Position numbers and translations under genes: made by a program. A stretch of 64,000 bases of DNA from Bradyrhizobium lablabi (lineage in GTDB: Bacteria; Pseudomonadota; Alphaproteobacteria; Rhizobiales; Xanthobacteraceae): contig NZ_JAFCJK010000002.1 in assembly GCF_018131005.1 (NCBI RefSeq), positions 62,001 to 126,000 of the forward strand, read 5' to 3'. Positions 63,610-64,000 of this stretch are shown piece by piece (the first letter of the stretch is position 1; every line of letters starts with the position of its first letter). Under the pieces are notes generated by a model. The model was not told the origin of the DNA and did no database searches. It saw only the letters and a program-made list of their open reading frames with translations.

Positions 63610-64000
63610 TTGAGAACACCTCTCATCATCGCGCTGGTCGCGACCCTGGTCGGCTGTAGTCGTCAACCACCGCACCAAGCGGCCGTGGAATCGTGCACCG
63701 ACAAACACGGCTTCGCCTGCTCCAATAGGACGGCTGCCGATCGGCCGGTCAAACTCGCGTCATCCAAAACCAATCGCCGAACAAAACCGGCCAAGTTTAC
63801 CATTGCGGCAGCCTCTAAAAAGCAGCCGGCTCATCGTGCCCGTGACAGGGCGCGGGCACATCTCGCTACCAAGGCGACAATCACCACCGCCGCAAAGGCA
63901 GAGCCTCCGGCAACCGGCGTCCCGCTCCCGCCCCCTTCATTGAAGACGGAACTCGAGAGCAAAGGCAGCCTCCCCGCCGCAGGTCCCGGTACGACTGGGC
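63610..64000 (+). CDS. Putative lipoprotein, 3' end outside window
   Basis: An open frame from a TTG at 63610 to the window end without a stop. The start reads MRTPLIIALVATLVGCSRQP, a short lipoprotein signal peptide with the lipobox LVGC (Cys16). AGGG lies about 7 nt upstream. The visible mature part (about 115 residues) is rich in Ala, Lys, Pro and Thr and looks disordered (KKQPAHRARDRARAHLATKA). It is expected to be lipid-anchored at the periplasmic face. Function unknown. Confidence 0.65.
   Translation, partial: MRTPLIIALVATLVGCSRQPPHQAAVESCTDKHGFACSNRTAADRPVKLASSKTNRRTKPAKFTIAAASKKQPAHRARDRARAHLATKATITTAAKAEPPATGVPLPPPSLKTELESKGSLPAAGPGTTG

Noticed and set aside
63379..63708. A 109-residue minus-strand frame near the right edge
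   Set aside because: It overlaps the better supported lipoprotein start on the other strand and shows no start signal or recognisable motif.

Overview
The window is chromosomal DNA from an alphaproteobacterium, most likely Bradyrhizobium or a close Nitrobacteraceae relative. This rests on the protein sequences and gene order of the ribosomal and RNA polymerase clusters, the high G+C content, CTTGAC-type -35 boxes, and a dispersed intergenic repeat that I associate with this group. The species is an inference.

Positions 1-31.5 kb hold the translation and transcription superregion, nearly all on the minus strand. In transcription order it runs secE-nusG-rplK-rplA, then a terminator, a 2-hydroxyacid dehydrogenase, a promoter with a long leader, rplJ-rplL, a possible attenuator, rpoB-rpoC and a strong terminator. 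After an interruption come rpsL-rpsG-fusA-tuf and the S10 cluster (rpsJ-rplC-rplD-rplW-rplB-rpsS-rplV-rpsC-rplP-rpmC-rpsQ-rplN-rplX-rplE-rpsN-rpsH-rplF). The interruption between rpoC and rpsL (12.2-17.6 kb) contains a flavoprotein, an ABC exporter with acidic tails, and a flavoprotein-methyltransferase fusion. These may form an uncharacterised biosynthesis and export module.

From 31.7 to 35.5 kb lies a catabolic locus: an acyl-CoA synthetase and a GntR/FadR-type regulator, with a periplasmic binding protein gene divergent from them. The divergent promoter region carries two identical palindromes, TTGTCGGACAA, that fit the FadR-type operator consensus. No permease or ATPase genes follow the binding protein. 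A 3' half of a tRNA-Trp gene and a phage-like remnant come next, which suggests the boundary of an integrated island.

From 36.1 to 51.7 kb is the most notable locus, a type I secretion cluster. In transcription order it encodes a 2986-residue RTX protein with an animal-type heme peroxidase domain, a PrtD-type ABC exporter, an 828-residue RTX protein with an N-terminal membrane anchor, and an HlyD-type adaptor. A LuxR-type response regulator whose phosphoacceptor Asp is replaced by Ser follows. The outer-membrane TolC partner is not in the window.

From 51.9 to 64 kb the sequence is accessory and decayed: an IS1-family fragment, a carboxymuconolactone decarboxylase-like protein, two orphan ABC_sub_bind-type binding proteins, a LivK-type binding protein divergent from a large sensor histidine kinase, an RclC-like DUF417 membrane protein, a MITE-like element, several copies of a dispersed repeat, small ORFs and a truncated lipoprotein gene at the window edge. 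No rRNA gene, intact tRNA gene or CRISPR array was seen.
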